A stretch of 64,000 nucleotides of DNA from a bacterium (GTDB lineage: Bacteria; Chloroflexota; Dormibacteria; Aeolococcales; Bog-877): the NCBI GenBank assembly GCA_021801645.1, contig JAJYXT010000086.1, forward strand, positions 1 to 64,000. The letters are read 5' to 3'. Of this stretch, positions 1-8,634 are shown piece by piece; position 1 is the first letter of the stretch; every line of letters starts with the position of its first letter. The position numbers were made by a program, and so were the translations under genes. The notes under the pieces are model-generated. The model was not told where the DNA came from and did no database searches. It worked only from the letters and a program-made list of their open reading frames with translations.

Positions 1-123
1 GCCGAGCTCACCTTCCGCAACCAGGAGGACGCTCCCTCCTGCTCCGACTGCGGATCGTTGATGGTCCGCAACGGGGCGTGCTACAAGTGCATGAACTGCG
101 GCAGCACCTCGGGGTGCTCCTGA
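1..123 (+). CDS. nrdJ: Vitamin B12-dependent (class II) ribonucleotide reductase, C-terminal end (partial)
   Basis: Only the last 40 codons lie in the window; the gene starts to the left. The peptide ends with two CxxC-type pairs, CSDCGS and CYKCMNCGSTSGCS, and stops at TGA 121-123. This cysteine-rich tail is diagnostic of the adenosylcobalamin-dependent ribonucleotide reductase, where C-terminal cysteines re-reduce the active-site disulfide after each turnover of ribonucleotide to deoxyribonucleotide. It is cytosolic and supplies DNA precursors without oxygen. The repeat with a terminator-like hairpin begins three bases after the stop and probably ends the transcript. The family call is secure; nothing can be said about the rest of the protein. 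Confidence 0.93.
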   Translation, partial: AELTFRNQEDAPSCSDCGSLMVRNGACYKCMNCGSTSGCS

Positions 124-126
124 TCG

Positions 127-212
127 GAGGGTCTTGCGAATAAGTCGCAAAACGCTTGCGACTTTCGCGAAGCAGACGCCCGGAGAGCAATCTCCGGGCG
201 TTTTGCTGTCTT
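127..212 (+). repeat. 86-bp repeat, copy 1, ending in a terminator-like hairpin
   Basis: The left half carries alternating TTGCGA/TCGCAA hexamers: TTGCGA-ATAAG-TCGCAA, then AACGC, then TTGCGA. Any neighbouring pair can form a small hairpin. The right half is a perfect stem GCCCGGAGA/TCTCCGGGC with loop GCAA, followed by GTTTTGCTGTCTT. That stem plus T-rich tail looks like a Rho-independent terminator for nrdJ. Copies lie at 7470-7555 and 9382-9463. Copies 1 and 2 differ at one base outside the loop (G/A at position 19 of the repeat). Confidence 0.85.
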
Positions 213-346
213 CTGGGCCCCTGGAAGTGGAAATCAGGGCCTCATGACACGCAGAACGCGCCCTTCGGCGGCGGTTGGGCCGGCCTCAGGGCGCGTTTGA
301 TCCAGGAAGGCTGGATCCCGGTCGGTGGAAGGTGCCGGAGCCGCCC

Positions 347-2032
347 CTACGGCGCCCGGGAGTCCTCGGCAACCGCCGGCTCCTCGAGGAGGGCGGAGCC
401 GGGGTCGACCACCACCGCCACCTGGGAGCTGCGCCGGGGGCGAAGCCGGTGCTTCCTCAACGCCGCAGCGGCGGCCAAGGCGGCCTCCTTCGCCCGCTTC
501 AGCCAGATGTGCAGATTGTGGGCACCCCACATGAAGGTGGCCAGCAGGGCCACGTTGGGAACGTGCCGGTAGTGGAACTGGCCCTTGGTCATCCCGATCA
601 CGTCCGGGTTCTTGAAGGAGCTGAAGCCGCGCTCCACGTTGGTCCGCTTGGCGTACTTCTCCTCCCACTCGGGAGTGCCCCAGAAGGGGAACTGGAAGAT
701 GCTCGGAATCTCCTCCGCCTTCAAGGTGGCCGCGTTGATGCAGCAGGCTTCGTCGTAGCCATGGTTGCCGTCGCAGACGGCCAGCCTCGGGTCCCGACGC
801 CTCATCGACCCCGGCACCTTGGGACACCCGAGGGCGTTCGTCGCCTTGCGCCGCAGGACCGGAGAGCTGAGCCGCACCTGATCCGGGGTAGGCTTGCCGT
901 GGGGCACCAGGGCATACAGGGACCGCTCTTTGATCGCCGCCCGGTACGCCCGCTTCTTCTCCTCCGGCGCCTGGGGGCCCGGCCGCTCGATGAACCAGAG
1001 CCGCTCCGGAACCGTCGGCAGATACACCCCGCTGGGCAGCATCAGGCACTTCTTCCAGGTCGGGTACGCGTGCTGCTGGGTCGCCTTCAAGTCGAAGCAG
1101 GGCATGACCCCCAGCGCGCGCATCGCCGCCAGCCACTTGCCGTCCTGGCTGAAGCCTCGGTCGGCGATGAGGTCAGCCACCCCGACTCCGTGCTCCTGCA
1201 GCAGCTTCACCAGCCTCACCGACACCGGAACGTCGTTGGCGTTGGCGGCGAACAGGGCGTGGGCGTACACGTAGCCGGCATTCTCGGCAGTGCCGCTGAT
1301 GGTGTCGTCCCCGAAGCCGAAGACCCGCTTGGTCCTGGACTCACCCCCGCCCGAGCGTCGCTCCTGTTCCCCCGGCGCGTCGGGATCCCTCTCCCCCACC
1401 TTCTTGACCCGCCAGCGGGCATCCCGGTCTGCGGCCCTCTCCCCCCGCTTGATCCTCGCCTGGGAGATGGGCCGGCAGTCCGCGGGGAGATCGGTGGTGT
1501 CGGTGGTGTATGCGGCACCCTCCGGTTGCGGTGGGGCGGTGTCCTGAAGCAGTTGGATGGAGAGCCTGATCTGGGTGTCCAGGTCGTTGTCGGTGCCCAG
1601 CAGTTCTCGGGCCTCCTTCTTCCGCCGCTCCCAGGACCGCTGGGCCGCCCGCAACTTCCTGCCCGTAAGCCCGTTCAGCTCACGCGGCCGGTGCTGCCTC
1701 CCCAGGACGGTCGCCATGGCGTCGTATAGGCGGTACAACTGGGCCTCGCTGGGAGCCTTCAGGTCCGAGCGGGTCTCGTGGGCTGGCGGCACCGGCTTCC
1801 CGTACAGCATGTGGAGCTGGCCCTGGCTGACGCGAGCCAGCATCCTGGCCAGGTGGGTGATGGTCTTCGGACCCGGCTCTTCCCCCAGGCAGATGCCCCC
1901 GATCACCAGGACCCGGCTCTCCAACAGGGGCGCGCCCCGCCTCGGCTTGAGCTTTCCGTCCAACTTCTTCAGGAAGGGGAAGGTACGCCTCTCCAAGTGG
2001 GAGACGACTTCGTACAGCAACGTGGGGTCCAT
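347..2032 (-). CDS. DDE transposase of a two-gene transposon
   Basis: The protein has about 561 residues. It has the layout of an RNase H-fold DDE transposase: a first aspartate in TTDTTDLP, a second in LIADRGFSQDG, and a glutamate in NVERGFSSFKNPD, followed by a basic C-terminal tail. It would cut and join transposon ends. ATG at 2032 shares its A with the stop codon of the upstream gene (TGATG), which suggests translational coupling; an in-frame GTG at 2041 is a possible earlier start. I cannot assign an IS family with confidence. No clear terminal inverted repeats were found, so the element limits are unknown. Family-level call is firm, activity is not known. Confidence 0.8.
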   Translation of the reverse strand: MDPTLLYEVVSHLERRTFPFLKKLDGKLKPRRGAPLLESRVLVIGGICLGEEPGPKTITHLARMLARVSQGQLHMLYGKPVPPAHETRSDLKAPSEAQLYRLYDAMATVLGRQHRPRELNGLTGRKLRAAQRSWERRKKEARELLGTDNDLDTQIRLSIQLLQDTAPPQPEGAAYTTDTTDLPADCRPISQARIKRGERAADRDARWRVKKVGERDPDAPGEQERRSGGGESRTKRVFGFGDDTISGTAENAGYVYAHALFAANANDVPVSVRLVKLLQEHGVGVADLIADRGFSQDGKWLAAMRALGVMPCFDLKATQQHAYPTWKKCLMLPSGVYLPTVPERLWFIERPGPQAPEEKKRAYRAAIKERSLYALVPHGKPTPDQVRLSSPVLRRKATNALGCPKVPGSMRRRDPRLAVCDGNHGYDEACCINAATLKAEEIPSIFQFPFWGTPEWEEKYAKRTNVERGFSSFKNPDVIGMTKGQFHYRHVPNVALLATFMWGAHNLHIWLKRAKEAALAAAAALRKHRLRPRRSSQVAVVVDPGSALLEEPAVAEDSRAP

Positions 2033-3012
2033 CAGCCGCACCTTCTGGCGGCTGCCACCGCCCCCAGAACCCGGGCTTCCCGTCCGGCGTCCGGCTCCAC
2101 CTTGGGGCAGCGGGCGAGCAGGTCCTCCAGACCATGCATCGACTTCAAACCGGCGCCCCGCAGGAAGACCTGCAGCTCGGTCATGGAGCCCATCTGCTCC
2201 AGGAGCCAGGCCTTGCGCAGCCGGACGCAGGAGACCTCGAACCCCGGATGCATCGGACGCAGGCGGCGCTTGAGCTGGTCGCTCAGCTCGTTAGGGCGAC
2301 TGTAGACGGTGGGCACTGTCCCACCGCCGATCAACGCTCCGTGGCCAGCCTGCCGGGCGAGCATCTCCAGGTCCGCCTGGAACCGGGCCAGCACCGGGAC
2401 CTCCCGCTTGCGTCTCCCGGCGTCGATCCGCACCCAGAGGCCGGCCCCTGGCTTGCGGACCACGTCGGTGCCGGCGACATGGCGAGCCTCCACACCATCC
2501 ACGCCTGCCCCACGAGCCAGCAGAAGCATCGCCTGGACGGAGCGGCACGTCTCCTCGCTGCGGAACGTGAACGCTCCCTGCCAGGCGATCTCGAAGTCCT
2601 GGTCCGACAGCGGCGCCGTCGACCCTCCGGGCCGCTTGCGTCTACGGACCGGGAACAGCTTGGGGAACCCCGCCTGAAATGAGCGCAGCTGGCTCTTGTA
2701 GCTGGTCTGGGAGCGCTCGGTGGTGTGGCCCTCGGAGTTCAGCGCCGACCGGACCAGCTGCACCTCGTCCAAGGCGAAGTCGGGATTGAGCTGTCTCGGG
2801 TGCTCCCCCGCCAGCCAGTACAGGTGACGGGCCAGTGCCGCCCGGCGGCCGTCCAGCAGCCTCGGGCTCTGCGAGAACCGCTTGGGATCGGCGGCCAGGA
2901 TCTCCAGCAGCAGGGGCAACGCCCTCTGCCACTGCTGGTCGTCCGGGGCGATGCTGGGCCGGTACCGCTTCTCGGCGACGAGCCGGTACTTGTTCCCCTC
3001 AGGGAGTGCCAT
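2032..3012 (-). CDS. Tyrosine-recombinase-like accessory protein of the transposon, key residues apparently missing
   Basis: The protein has about 326 residues and lies directly upstream of the DDE transposase with a TGATG junction, so the two are made together. The middle reads ARGAGVDGVEARHVAGTDV followed by RRKREVPVL, which resembles the TGLR-SELLALRWxDI and K-x-G-K-x-R-x-VP core of tyrosine recombinases. The arginine of that first motif is replaced, and the C-terminal segment (LRKAWLLEQMG, LQVFLRGAGLKS) has the usual helix rhythm but no HxxR or nucleophilic tyrosine in the expected place. I infer a DNA-binding, non-catalytic partner that may help the transposase find ends or target. ATG 3012 was chosen over TTG 3060. 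The fold assignment is tentative. Confidence 0.55.
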   Translation of the reverse strand: MALPEGNKYRLVAEKRYRPSIAPDDQQWQRALPLLLEILAADPKRFSQSPRLLDGRRAALARHLYWLAGEHPRQLNPDFALDEVQLVRSALNSEGHTTERSQTSYKSQLRSFQAGFPKLFPVRRRKRPGGSTAPLSDQDFEIAWQGAFTFRSEETCRSVQAMLLLARGAGVDGVEARHVAGTDVVRKPGAGLWVRIDAGRRKREVPVLARFQADLEMLARQAGHGALIGGGTVPTVYSRPNELSDQLKRRLRPMHPGFEVSCVRLRKAWLLEQMGSMTELQVFLRGAGLKSMHGLEDLLARCPKVEPDAGREARVLGAVAAARRCG

Positions 3013-3060
3013 CAGCGTCGCCACAGCCTCCGTCGGGAGGCCGCTGGCTACGCCAGGCAA

Positions 3061-3326
3061 CTACCCCCTGTCTGGTGGCTGGTTCCACCGCCATCGACGT
3101 CCCCCACCATCTGCAGGTGGAGTCGGACCACTTTCGGTGAGGTGGCCGGGACCCGGCATTCAGTGGGCGTCGACATGGCCCACCCAGACTGCCATACCTC
3201 AAGCTTCGCGTCAAACGCCTCCAGCGGCCCCCAGCTGGGTCAATGGGCAGCGGTATACGTGCGCGCGTGATACCGGGACCCCTTGTAACAATTTCGTCAG
3301 GTCGGACCACTGGGGTGCCGCACATC
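3061..3326. other. Intergenic region with an 11-bp direct repeat
   Basis: No gene is supported here. GTCGGACCACT occurs at 3122-3132 and again at 3301-3311, in the same orientation. The repeats lie between the start of the transposon accessory gene and the end of the Lon-like gene. They could be binding sites or relics of a transposon end. No inverted partner was seen at the other side of the transposon. Confidence 0.4.
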
Positions 3327-5150
3327 TCAGGGCCCACAGCGACGGCCCAAGGAGGTGGCCGGCCGCCCGGCCGCTGGATTGGGAACGCCTCTCCCCGGTT
3401 GCCGCTGGAATCCGGTCCCCCCCGGGCCACCAGGCCAAGCCCGGAAGCCGATCGACTGGTGCTCGGCCTCGATAGGGACCCACGCGCGGGCCTGGCGGGC
3501 GTCCACCACCACCGCCTGCCCGGTCTGCATGTGCGCCGTGAGCCCCCGGCTCACCACCCGGCGTAGCCTGCGCTCCAGCTCCCGGCAGCCGTCGGCCCCA
3601 GGCGGGCCGAAGACCAGCTCCTCCAGGGCGCTGTCCCGGACCACCACCCCATCTCTCAGGCCCAGTTCGGATGCGAGCCTCGGCAGCAACCATGTGCGCC
3701 CGATCTGCAACAGCTCCTCCGGCGTGTAGCGGCGCAGCTCGACCCGCTCCAGCCGGTCCCGCAGGGGAGGGGCTATCGCCTCCCAGTCGTTGGCGGTGGC
3801 GATGAACAGCGCTCCGGAGAGGTCGACCCTCAGCCCGTCCAGGAACCGGTCCTCGAACCCCGAGTTCTGCCCCGGGTCCAGCAGCGCCAGCAGCACCGGC
3901 AGCGGCGAGCGGAAGGGGTCGCGCCGCACCTTGTCGATCTCGTCCAGCAGGAACGCCACCTGGCTCGGGTGCAGCCGGGCCTCCCGCAGCCGCCGGACCA
4001 GGTGGCCCGGACGCGACCTCGAGTAGGTGCGGTCGGCCCCCACCAGCCCGAGATCGTCCATCCCGCCGAGGTGGATGGCTTCCAGCCGCCGGCCCAGCGC
4101 CTGCGCCGCCGCCCCGGCGATGGTGGTCTTGCCCGTGCCGGAAGGTCCCACCAGGCAGATGCTCCTGCCCGGTGCCGAGGCCCTCCCCTGGCGCCGCCCC
4201 CACTCCACGGTCGCCGCCAGCTCCAGGAACGCCTGCTTGGCACCCTCCATCCCGAAGTGCGAACGGTCGAGGGTCTCCCGCACCTCCCCCAGGTTCAACT
4301 CCGGAGGTTCGGGTGCGTCCCACACCAGTTCCAGGGCCACCTCCGCGGCCTCCCTGCCCGGCGAGCCGTGAAGTCCACTCGGCTCCTTCAGGTAGCGCTC
4401 CACCACCTCCCGCACCTGGGCGGGGAGCTTGGCGGCCCGCACCCTTGCCTCCAGCGAGCCCCGGTCCGAGGTCCGCCGCTGGCGAGTCCGCGGCCAGGTA
4501 CTGACCCGGGCACAGCGCTCCAGCACGGGCAGGCGATCCACCCAGCTCACGGTCTGCAGCAGCCACAGGCGGTCGTCCTGGCTGGGCTCGACCTGGCGCG
4601 CAATCCAATCCGCGACCGAGACCGGGTCTCCGGGTCCAGCGGGCCCCGCCGTCACCTCCCCGGCGGGGTCGAAGGCGTTCCCATGCTTCCGCGCCACCCG
4701 CCTCGCCAGCCGCTCGAGCCTGGGAACCGCGCCCTCCGGCGGCGCGGACTCCCGCTCCACCTCGGCGCACCGGGCCCGCAGAGCCGGACCGTGCCACCCG
4801 ACCTCAAGCACCCGGACCCGGCGCAGGCCGTATGCCCGCCAGTACACGATCCGCCCGGCATCCTCCTCCAGCTCATCCACGGTCGCCAGCAGCCCCACTA
4901 ACGGCGCGGACCCGGAGTGGAACGCCTCGCGGGGCAGGATCACGACCTGGCCGCCCAGAGTCCGCGGGCAGGCCACCACCTCTCCCTCCTCGGCTCCGCC
5001 CAACCTGGTTCTGTACGTCTCTCCGGGAAGCAGCGCCTGATCGGTGAGGACCGCCAGGACCTCTGCCAATGGCCCGCCACGATCGGGGGGCGACGGCACG
5101 ACGGGGGGCCAGTCCATCTCACAGATCCTCGGTTCCGATGACGGCGCCAT
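3327..5150 (-). CDS. Lon-like AAA+ ATPase lacking the protease domain
   Basis: The protein has about 607 residues. The first 110 or so resemble a divergent Lon substrate-binding domain. After a helical linker comes an AAA+ module with Walker A GPSGTGKTT, Walker B AFLLDEIDKV, sensor 1 FIATANDW and an arginine-rich PPLRDRLERVELRRYTPEE. In Lon the serine-lysine protease domain follows; here the chain ends about 100 residues after the AAA+ core with a proline/glycine-rich tail and no Ser-Lys dyad. It should be an ATP-driven remodeller or unfoldase rather than a peptidase. ATG 5150 is preferred, since residues encoded further upstream are not protein-like and overlap the divergent promoter. The gene faces a coiled-coil/winged-helix gene at 5239, a possible functional pair. 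Confidence 0.75.
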   Translation of the reverse strand: MAPSSEPRICEMDWPPVVPSPPDRGGPLAEVLAVLTDQALLPGETYRTRLGGAEEGEVVACPRTLGGQVVILPREAFHSGSAPLVGLLATVDELEEDAGRIVYWRAYGLRRVRVLEVGWHGPALRARCAEVERESAPPEGAVPRLERLARRVARKHGNAFDPAGEVTAGPAGPGDPVSVADWIARQVEPSQDDRLWLLQTVSWVDRLPVLERCARVSTWPRTRQRRTSDRGSLEARVRAAKLPAQVREVVERYLKEPSGLHGSPGREAAEVALELVWDAPEPPELNLGEVRETLDRSHFGMEGAKQAFLELAATVEWGRRQGRASAPGRSICLVGPSGTGKTTIAGAAAQALGRRLEAIHLGGMDDLGLVGADRTYSRSRPGHLVRRLREARLHPSQVAFLLDEIDKVRRDPFRSPLPVLLALLDPGQNSGFEDRFLDGLRVDLSGALFIATANDWEAIAPPLRDRLERVELRRYTPEELLQIGRTWLLPRLASELGLRDGVVVRDSALEELVFGPPGADGCRELERRLRRVVSRGLTAHMQTGQAVVVDARQARAWVPIEAEHQSIGFRAWPGGPGGTGFQRQPGRGVPNPAAGRPATSLGRRCGP

Positions 5151-5238
5151 ATTATGGCACACCCCATAGGGCTCTGTCACATGCGGCCGGGGAGCCGCTG
5201 GCTGAACTGAGGCAAGCCGCCCTACACTCACGCGCGGT

Positions 5239-5661
5239 ATGGTTCGCGCGCGGTCCCGGCGGGATTCTGTGGCAGCAATCGAGAGGCGCCTCGAAGAGCT
5301 CAGGCGAGAACATGCGGCACTTCGAGACCAGGTCCTGAAGGCCAAGGCGCAGCAGCGCCGCCTCGCCGCTGAGATGAGGACCTTGGAGGCGCACATCGCC
5401 CTGTCACGCGATGCCGGAAACGGCGTCGTAGGTGCTCTTCAGTCGGGGACGCTCGGCGACGCCGTCGCAGCCTCCCTCCGGGAAGCGGGAAGGCCCCAGA
5501 GGATCATCGAACTGGTCCACTCACTTCAAGACGCGGGCAAGCTCCTCAGGTCCGAGTGGGCCTACTCCACGGTGGCCAAAGCACTGGCCCGTGATCAGCG
5601 CTTCAGGCGATCTGCCTCAGGGCGCGGATACTGGGAACTGAAGCCTACGAACGAGGCGTAG
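5239..5661 (+). CDS. Coiled-coil plus winged-helix (HARE-HTH-like) protein
   Basis: The protein has 140 residues. Residues 10-60 form a heptad-rich coiled coil (ERRLEELRREHAALRDQV). From SGTLGDAV to GYWEL is a compact winged-helix-like region with IIELVHSLQDAGKLLRS and KALARDQRFRR. The pattern resembles HARE-HTH domains, which link DNA recognition to chromatin or restriction enzymes. A clear paralogue lies at 23966-24370 and shares QDAGKLLR-x-E-x-AYST and ALARDQRF. Both copies are divergently transcribed from a neighbour. TACACT at 5222-5227 could be a -10 box, giving a very short leader. I infer a small dimeric DNA-binding protein; no target is known. Confidence 0.65.
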   Translation: MVRARSRRDSVAAIERRLEELRREHAALRDQVLKAKAQQRRLAAEMRTLEAHIALSRDAGNGVVGALQSGTLGDAVAASLREAGRPQRIIELVHSLQDAGKLLRSEWAYSTVAKALARDQRFRRSASGRGYWELKPTNEA

Positions 5662-5704
5662 CTCACTCCTGAGCACCCCCTTCTTCCTCCGCACCGGGAC
5701 GCCC

Positions 5705-6004
5705 GTGTGTTGGCGGCACCAGTGGGACGCGGGCCTGGAGCGCTTCCCCTTCACCGACTTCGACGCCAACTCGGCCTGGCTGGCCCAGGTGGGCTTCGCC
5801 GCCGACCTGGTCCGGTGGTTCCAACTGCTCTGCCTGCGCGGCGATCTGCGCCAGGCCGAGCCCAAAGCGCTGCGCTGGCGCTTGTGGCACGCCCCAGCCC
5901 GCCTGGTCCGCTCCGGGCGGCGAACCATCCTGCGAGTGCTCGACAGCTGGCCCGATGCCAACCCACTCCTCGGCGCCTACCGGCGGATGGCGCTGTTCAC
6001 CTGA
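5705..6004 (+). pseudogene. C-terminal remnant of an IS1380-family transposase
   Basis: About 99 residues match the end of IS1380-type transposases: GLERFPFTDFDANSAWLAQV, then WFQLLCLRGDLRQAEPKALR, then PARLVRSGRRTILRVL. The catalytic domain and start are absent and no inverted repeat was found. It is a dead fragment. It sits directly after the winged-helix gene. Confidence 0.75.
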
Positions 6005-6220
6005 CCAGCTCGCCGCTGCCGCCCTGGTCCCCATCGTCTCCGGTCCCAACCTGCCCTTGGGCCACCCGGAAAGCCGCTCGAGCCCTGTGCGGCGCGCCCA
6101 TGCCGTGCCCCTCCTACCCGACTACGGCCACTCCGCCGGCTCGCGCAAGCCGCAGCCGCCTATCTCACCCCCCTGACCACCCCTCTGCCTGTCCCCGTGA
6201 ATGATCGCGGTTAGCTGTGG

Positions 6221-6370
6221 TCACATGATGTGCGTCCGCCTGGATGGGCGGCGCATCACGAAGTAGAACCGCGTCAGTACGGCGAGAACCAGGAAGATCG
6301 CCACGCCCGCCGCCGTGCCACCGAAGCGGAACCCCATGATCGTCAGCCCCATGGCGGCGACGGGCCACAC
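6221..6370 (-). CDS. Possible small membrane protein
   Basis: An open frame of 49 codons begins with GTG 6370 (or ATG 6352) and holds one strong hydrophobic segment, AAGVAIFLVLAVLTRFYFV, followed by a basic tail MRRPSRRTH. AGGAGG lies just before the GTG, too close for it and rather far for the ATG. It follows the secreted-protein gene at 6394 by 23 bases and may be co-transcribed. It could equally be a chance frame. Confidence 0.35.
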   Translation of the reverse strand: MWPVAAMGLTIMGFRFGGTAAGVAIFLVLAVLTRFYFVMRRPSRRTHIM

Positions 6371-6393
6371 CCCTCCTAGAACGCGAGGGACTC

Positions 6394-6852
6394 TCAACTG
6401 AACGCCGTGATCCAACTGACCCCACAGGCACCGGGTACTCCTAGTAGTGACCACGGGTTCCCGGTATCCACGAAGATCGTGGCGCCCAAGGCCGAAATGA
6501 TGCAGCCATAAATGTGCTGGCCGGTCGGGCTCATCCACGGCGTCCAGTACCCGGGGATGATCTGATCTTTGTCCCACGAGTACCCGTACCACGACCCCGG
6601 GATGAAGGATTGGAAGCTGCCGCATACCTCATGGCCACCCTGCCAAATGCAGATCATGTCTGGGTTCACCACAGCGGCCGCGGGTCCAGTCCCCGTATGC
6701 GTGGGCCCAACGGATTGGGTGGCCCTCGCCGATGTCGAACCCCCAAGGGAGGCCGCGGATGCTACCTCTCCTAGGCCAATTGAGGCGCTCACCACCGCGA
6801 CTGCCAAAATCGATCCCATGGCAAACATCCGTAGCGATCGCACTCGTGTCAT
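6394..6852 (-). CDS. Secreted protein of unknown function
   Basis: The protein has 152 residues. ATG 6852 opens a classical Sec signal peptide: a basic start MTRVRSLRM, a hydrophobic core SILAVAVVSASIGLG and AxA-type cleavage near ASAA. The mature part is rich in Trp, Tyr and Gly (PGSWYGYSWDK, PGYWTPW) and has four cysteines, which could form two disulfides outside the cell. I do not recognise a family. It resembles in style, but not visibly in sequence, the secreted proteins at 12-15 kb. Confidence 0.6.
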   Translation of the reverse strand: MTRVRSLRMFAMGSILAVAVVSASIGLGEVASAASLGGSTSARATQSVGPTHTGTGPAAAVVNPDMICIWQGGHEVCGSFQSFIPGSWYGYSWDKDQIIPGYWTPWMSPTGQHIYGCIISALGATIFVDTGNPWSLLGVPGACGVSWITAFS

Positions 6853-6940
6853 CCCAGCCTCCCGGAAACCCTGGTGCCACTCACTTGGGATGCAGATTAG
6901 CACCGGCTGGCGACTGGCTTGGAGAAGCTGACCAAGATGT

Positions 6941-7469
6941 AACATCCTGGCCGACCGCGTGGCGGCGCAGGCGCACCTGGAGATGCAGGGCGGCTGGGAG
7001 CATCGCATCCGGCCCCTGCTCCTGGTGGGGCCGCCTGGCACGGGCAAGACTATGCCCGCCCGCGCGATGGCGGACGCCCTGGGCCGCCCGCGCGAGGTGG
7101 TGTCCGTGCCGATGGCGGCAATGGACGAGGTGGACCTCCCCGGCGCCGACCTGGCGTGGAGGTCGGCGGAGCCAGGGGCGATCATCCGGGCGATCCGGCG
7201 GACAGGGACGGCCCGGCTGGTGGTGGTGCTCGACGAGATAGACAAGGCCGGGTACGGCTGGCACGGCGGCTCGTCCACGGCGTGGCTGCTGGAGCTGCTC
7301 GGCTCGACCACCTGGACCGACCGGTACGTCGGGGTGCCGTTCCAGACGGCGGGGATGAGCTTCGTGGCGACGGCGAACGAGACCGACTCGATCCCCGTGC
7401 CCCTGCTGGACCGCTGCGAGGTGGTGGAGGTAGAGGGTCTGCCGGCGGCCGAGCGCTTGGAGGTGGCCC
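6941..7469 (+). pseudogene. AAA+ ATPase fragment cut at both ends
   Basis: The fragment encodes the core of a Lon/FtsH-class AAA+ domain: Walker A LLVGPPGTGKT, Walker B LVVVLDEIDKAG, sensor 1 SFVATANET and PLLDRCEVVEV. There is no proper N-terminus; the frame opens just after a stop at 6929. The reading frame runs straight into repeat copy 2 at 7470 and stops 17 bases later, inside the repeat. The order of motifs parallels the Lon-like gene at 3327-5150, so it may come from a second, related gene. It is broken at the exact repeat boundary, which suggests recombination there. Confidence 0.75.
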
Positions 7470-7555
7470 GAGGGTCTTGCGAATAAATCGCAAAACGCTT
7501 GCGACTTTCGCGAAGCAGACGCCCGGAGATTGCTCTCCGGGCGTTTTGCTGTCTT
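7470..7555 (+). repeat. 86-bp repeat, copy 2, with inverted hairpin loop
   Basis: This copy is the same as copy 1 at 81 of 82 positions outside the hairpin loop. The loop is TTGC instead of GCAA, the exact reverse complement, while the stem is unchanged. Its left edge is the point where the AAA+ fragment is cut off. Its right edge runs into unrelated sequence before the RhuM-Fic gene. Confidence 0.85.
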
Positions 7556-7590
7556 GGGTGGTAAACTCCGGCCCCGACCCGTCGAGTGTG

Positions 7591-8634
7591 CTATGCGCGA
7601 TCCTCCGCCAGGAGGTTGACAATGAGGCGGATGACAAGTTCTTTGTTTGAAGCCCTACTCTCGGCAACGAGGAGCGCGAGTGCGACCAGGGCTGTATCCG
7701 AGAACCGAGGCTGTCCATTCGAAGCCAGAAGCGCATCGTTCCGGCGTAGATAATCAAGGAACAACAAAGATCCTGAACGCTTATTGCCATCGGCGAGCGG
7801 ATGATCCTTGATCACGAAGTAGAGCAGGTGCGCCGCCCGGGACTCGATCGTTGGGTAAAGCAGATGACCGCCCCATGTCTGCTCAATGTTGAGAAGGATT
7901 GATTCCAGAGCATCGCCGCGCTCACGCCCAAAGAGCCCGGGAATCTCACCCCTGGCGACCAGGTCATCCCGAAGGGATCGGATAATCGCTCGTGCTTCCA
8001 CGATATCCAGCGATGCGACCGGAGCCGAGGTCTCGTCAGGGGCAGGTGAGAGCGTGTTCTCGTCGTAGCCCCGGAGGATTCGCCAGGACCGCGCGTAGCG
8101 TTGAACGACATCGAGGACGGCCTGACCCTGGTCGGTAATGAGGCGCTGGTTCCTTAGCGTGGACGAGAGCAGGGCGACGGCCTGCTCGACCTCAACGTCG
8201 CGATCCCGGAGACGCTTCTCGTTGAGCGTGTAGCCTCGGATCAGGTGATCCCGGAGAATGTTGGTCGCCCAGATGCGAAACTGGGTACCGCGCTGGGATT
8301 TGACCCGGTAGCCGACCGAGATGATCACATCCAGATTGTAGTGTTGAACGCGGCGCCGGACAGCTCGGGTGCCCTCAAATCGATCTACCGAGGATTCCTC
8401 GGTAGTTGCCCCTCTTGTCAACTCGCCCTCGCTGTACACGTTTCTAATGTGTAGGCCAACGTTGTCAGTCGACGTGTTGAACAAGTCCGCCATCTGTCTC
8501 TGGGTCAACCAGACCGTATCCTTCCCCACCAGAACCTCGACGCGCGGCCCGCCATCGGGGGCCACGTAGACGGCAACCTCGCCAGTCTGAGCCCGGTTCC
8601 CTTGCCCCCCGGCCCTTCCAGTGGCTTCGCCCAT
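7591..8634 (-). CDS. RhuM-type protein with C-terminal Fic/Doc domain (toxin-like)
   Basis: The protein has about 347 residues. The N-terminal 150 match the RhuM/virulence-protein family (VWLTQRQMADLF, NLDVIISVGYRVKSQRGTQFR, WATNILRDHLIRGYTLNEKR), a DNA-binding-like module common in mobile DNA. The C-terminal part is a Fic/Doc fold with HPLADGNKRSG, the catalytic HxFx(D/E)GNxR loop with His, Asn and Arg present. Such enzymes transfer AMP or phosphate onto target proteins and act as toxins. ATG 8634 shares a base with the stop of the XRE gene (TGATG), so the two are coupled. With a regulator upstream, this fits a toxin-antitoxin-like operon. The target is unknown. Confidence 0.85.
   Translation of the reverse strand: MGEATGRAGGQGNRAQTGEVAVYVAPDGGPRVEVLVGKDTVWLTQRQMADLFNTSTDNVGLHIRNVYSEGELTRGATTEESSVDRFEGTRAVRRRVQHYNLDVIISVGYRVKSQRGTQFRIWATNILRDHLIRGYTLNEKRLRDRDVEVEQAVALLSSTLRNQRLITDQGQAVLDVVQRYARSWRILRGYDENTLSPAPDETSAPVASLDIVEARAIIRSLRDDLVARGEIPGLFGRERGDALESILLNIEQTWGGHLLYPTIESRAAHLLYFVIKDHPLADGNKRSGSLLFLDYLRRNDALLASNGQPRFSDTALVALALLVAESRASNKELVIRLIVNLLAEDRA

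Noticed and set aside
275..1729. Long plus-strand open frame opposite the transposase gene
   Set aside because: High GC makes antisense frames long. The minus frame has the DDE motifs; the plus frame has no domain and Pro/Gly/Arg-rich composition.
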